6,900 nt of DNA from Bacteroidales bacterium (lineage in GTDB: Bacteria; Bacteroidota; Bacteroidia; Bacteroidales; Bacteroidaceae), in assembly GCA_004558535.1 (NCBI GenBank), contig SFCP01000113.1:1-6900 (forward strand), read 5' to 3'. A program made the position numbers and the translations under genes. This document shows, piece by piece, positions 5,918 through 6,900 of the stretch; position 1 is the stretch's first letter, and every line of letters begins with the position of its first letter. The notes beneath the pieces are model-generated. The model made no database searches, was not told the origin of the DNA, and worked only from the letters and a program-made list of their open reading frames with translations.

Positions 5918-6900
5918 CCAATACCCATAGAGATGCTACCTGTCACATGGTGGACAGGATTCTCAAGTTCTTGAAGACATGGTCACTGCCTGTGGCCATG
6001 ATAGTAGGAGCCTTGGCGTATGTATCCTACCGAATTATTACTCCCCTGCACCCCTACGCTGCCGACTTGGCCGGTTGTGTGAGCTTCATACAACCGCTAT
6101 TGATTTTCCTGATGCTGTTTCTTTCCTTCTGCAAGGTAGACCCGCACCAGTTGCGCCTGCATCGCTACCACTTTCTACTATTAACCGTGCAGGTGGTGTT
6201 CTTCCTGTTGTCGGCAGCTTTGGTCTACATGCTCGGCGCATCGCCGGCAGTCCCCGCTGTCGAGTCTTTCATGCTCTGCATGATCTGCCCCACTGCCACT
6301 GCCGCCGTGGTAGTCACAAGCAGGCTTGGCGGCAACACTGCAGGATTAGCAGTCTACACCATGCTAATCAACTTAGTTGTAGCAGTTTGCGTACCCTTGG
6401 TTATTCCTCTGCTTCATCCGCAGGAGGGGCGAACATTTCTACTTTCTTTTTCGCTGATTGTCGGCCGCGTCTTTCCCACTTTGATAGGACCATTCCTTGC
6501 TGCCGTATTACTTCGTAGGCTTTGGCCAAGCCTGCACCGCCGTATCTGCGCCCTTTCGGGATTGGCGTTTCGCCTGTGGGCAGTTTCGCTCGCACTGGCC
6601 ATAGGCATGTCCGCCCGAAGTCTGTACCACACCCAGTCCTCGGCCTGCATATTGCCCGGTATCGCTCTGGCGTCCCTGCTCAGTTGCATACTGCAATTTT
6701 GGATCGGCCGGCGCATCGGCAAGGCTGCCGGATGCCCAATCTGCTGTGCGCAGAGCTTGGGACAGAAGAACACGGTCCTCGCCATTTGGATGGGCTACAC
6801 CTTCCTCACTCCTGTCGTAAGCATCGCCGGCGGCTTCTACAGTATCTGGCACAACGTCTACAACGCTTGGCAACTGGCCCATCAGGGAAAACAAAAATAA
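5914..6900 (+). CDS. BASS (bile acid:sodium symporter)-family transporter
   Basis: This 328-residue inner-membrane protein has about nine hydrophobic segments (roughly 24-40, 55-72, 85-107, 113-134, 144-167, 175-200, 216-236, 243-265, 285-310). Family-like motifs are the CPTATAAVVVTSRLGGN stretch (125-141), which matches the first discontinuous crossing helix, and GQKNTVLAIWMGYTFLTP (283-300) followed by SIWHNVYNAWQL (310-321), the BASS C-terminal signature. BASS members move organic anions such as bile acids, pantoate or 2-keto acids with sodium, and distant relatives move arsenite; the substrate here is unknown and no arsenic genes are nearby. The ATG at 5914 overlaps the uvrB stop (ATGA), suggesting translational coupling. 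The ATG at 5947 (Met12) would give a more usual N-terminus, MVDRILKFLKTW, and is a real alternative. Cysteines are frequent, including CMIC (122-125) and CPICC (274-278). The gene is complete, ending on the last base of the window. Confidence 0.8.
   Translation: MTNTHRDATCHMVDRILKFLKTWSLPVAMIVGALAYVSYRIITPLHPYAADLAGCVSFIQPLLIFLMLFLSFCKVDPHQLRLHRYHFLLLTVQVVFFLLSAALVYMLGASPAVPAVESFMLCMICPTATAAVVVTSRLGGNTAGLAVYTMLINLVVAVCVPLVIPLLHPQEGRTFLLSFSLIVGRVFPTLIGPFLAAVLLRRLWPSLHRRICALSGLAFRLWAVSLALAIGMSARSLYHTQSSACILPGIALASLLSCILQFWIGRRIGKAAGCPICCAQSLGQKNTVLAIWMGYTFLTPVVSIAGGFYSIWHNVYNAWQLAHQGKQK

Overview
The window looks like an ordinary chromosomal stretch from a member of the Bacteroidales. Four things point there: promoter elements of the Bacteroidetes TTTG / TAnnTTTG type, plus-strand starts without a Shine-Dalgarno, a Bacteroidetes-style MnmA, and a secreted hydrolase ending in a T9SS type A-like tail. 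A Prevotellaceae-like or related gut/oral lineage fits, but the genus cannot be fixed from this sequence.

Layout. On the minus strand, reading leftward from about 1286, are a 5'-truncated mnmA (tRNA 2-thiouridylase) and then the first 62 codons of a nitroreductase cut by the window edge. On the plus strand, reading rightward from 1482, are four complete genes in a row: an acyl-ACP thioesterase, a secreted alpha/beta hydrolase, uvrB (excision repair) and a bile acid:sodium symporter (BASS)-family membrane transporter. The gaps are 56 bp, 45 bp and a 4-bp ATGA overlap, so they may be one transcription unit. I see no shared pathway; they appear to be co-located housekeeping and accessory genes. 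The last stop codon falls exactly on the final base of the window.

The two groups diverge from a roughly 200-bp intergenic region (1287-1481). It holds a good minus-strand promoter, a perfect 17-bp tandem duplication that doubles a plus-strand -7 element, a third diverged copy of the same element, and a small hairpin in the mnmA leader.

The most notable observation is that the mnmA reading frame keeps both catalytic cysteines but loses the ATP-binding PP-loop. Family-like sequence stops at the Asp-Ser that should end SGGxDS, and two in-frame stop codons lie directly upstream. It is either a recently broken gene (plausible, since Bacteroides genomes carry several mnmA paralogues) or a sequence/assembly error. 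I found no convincing undescribed multi-gene system, CRISPR array, mobile element or RNA gene.
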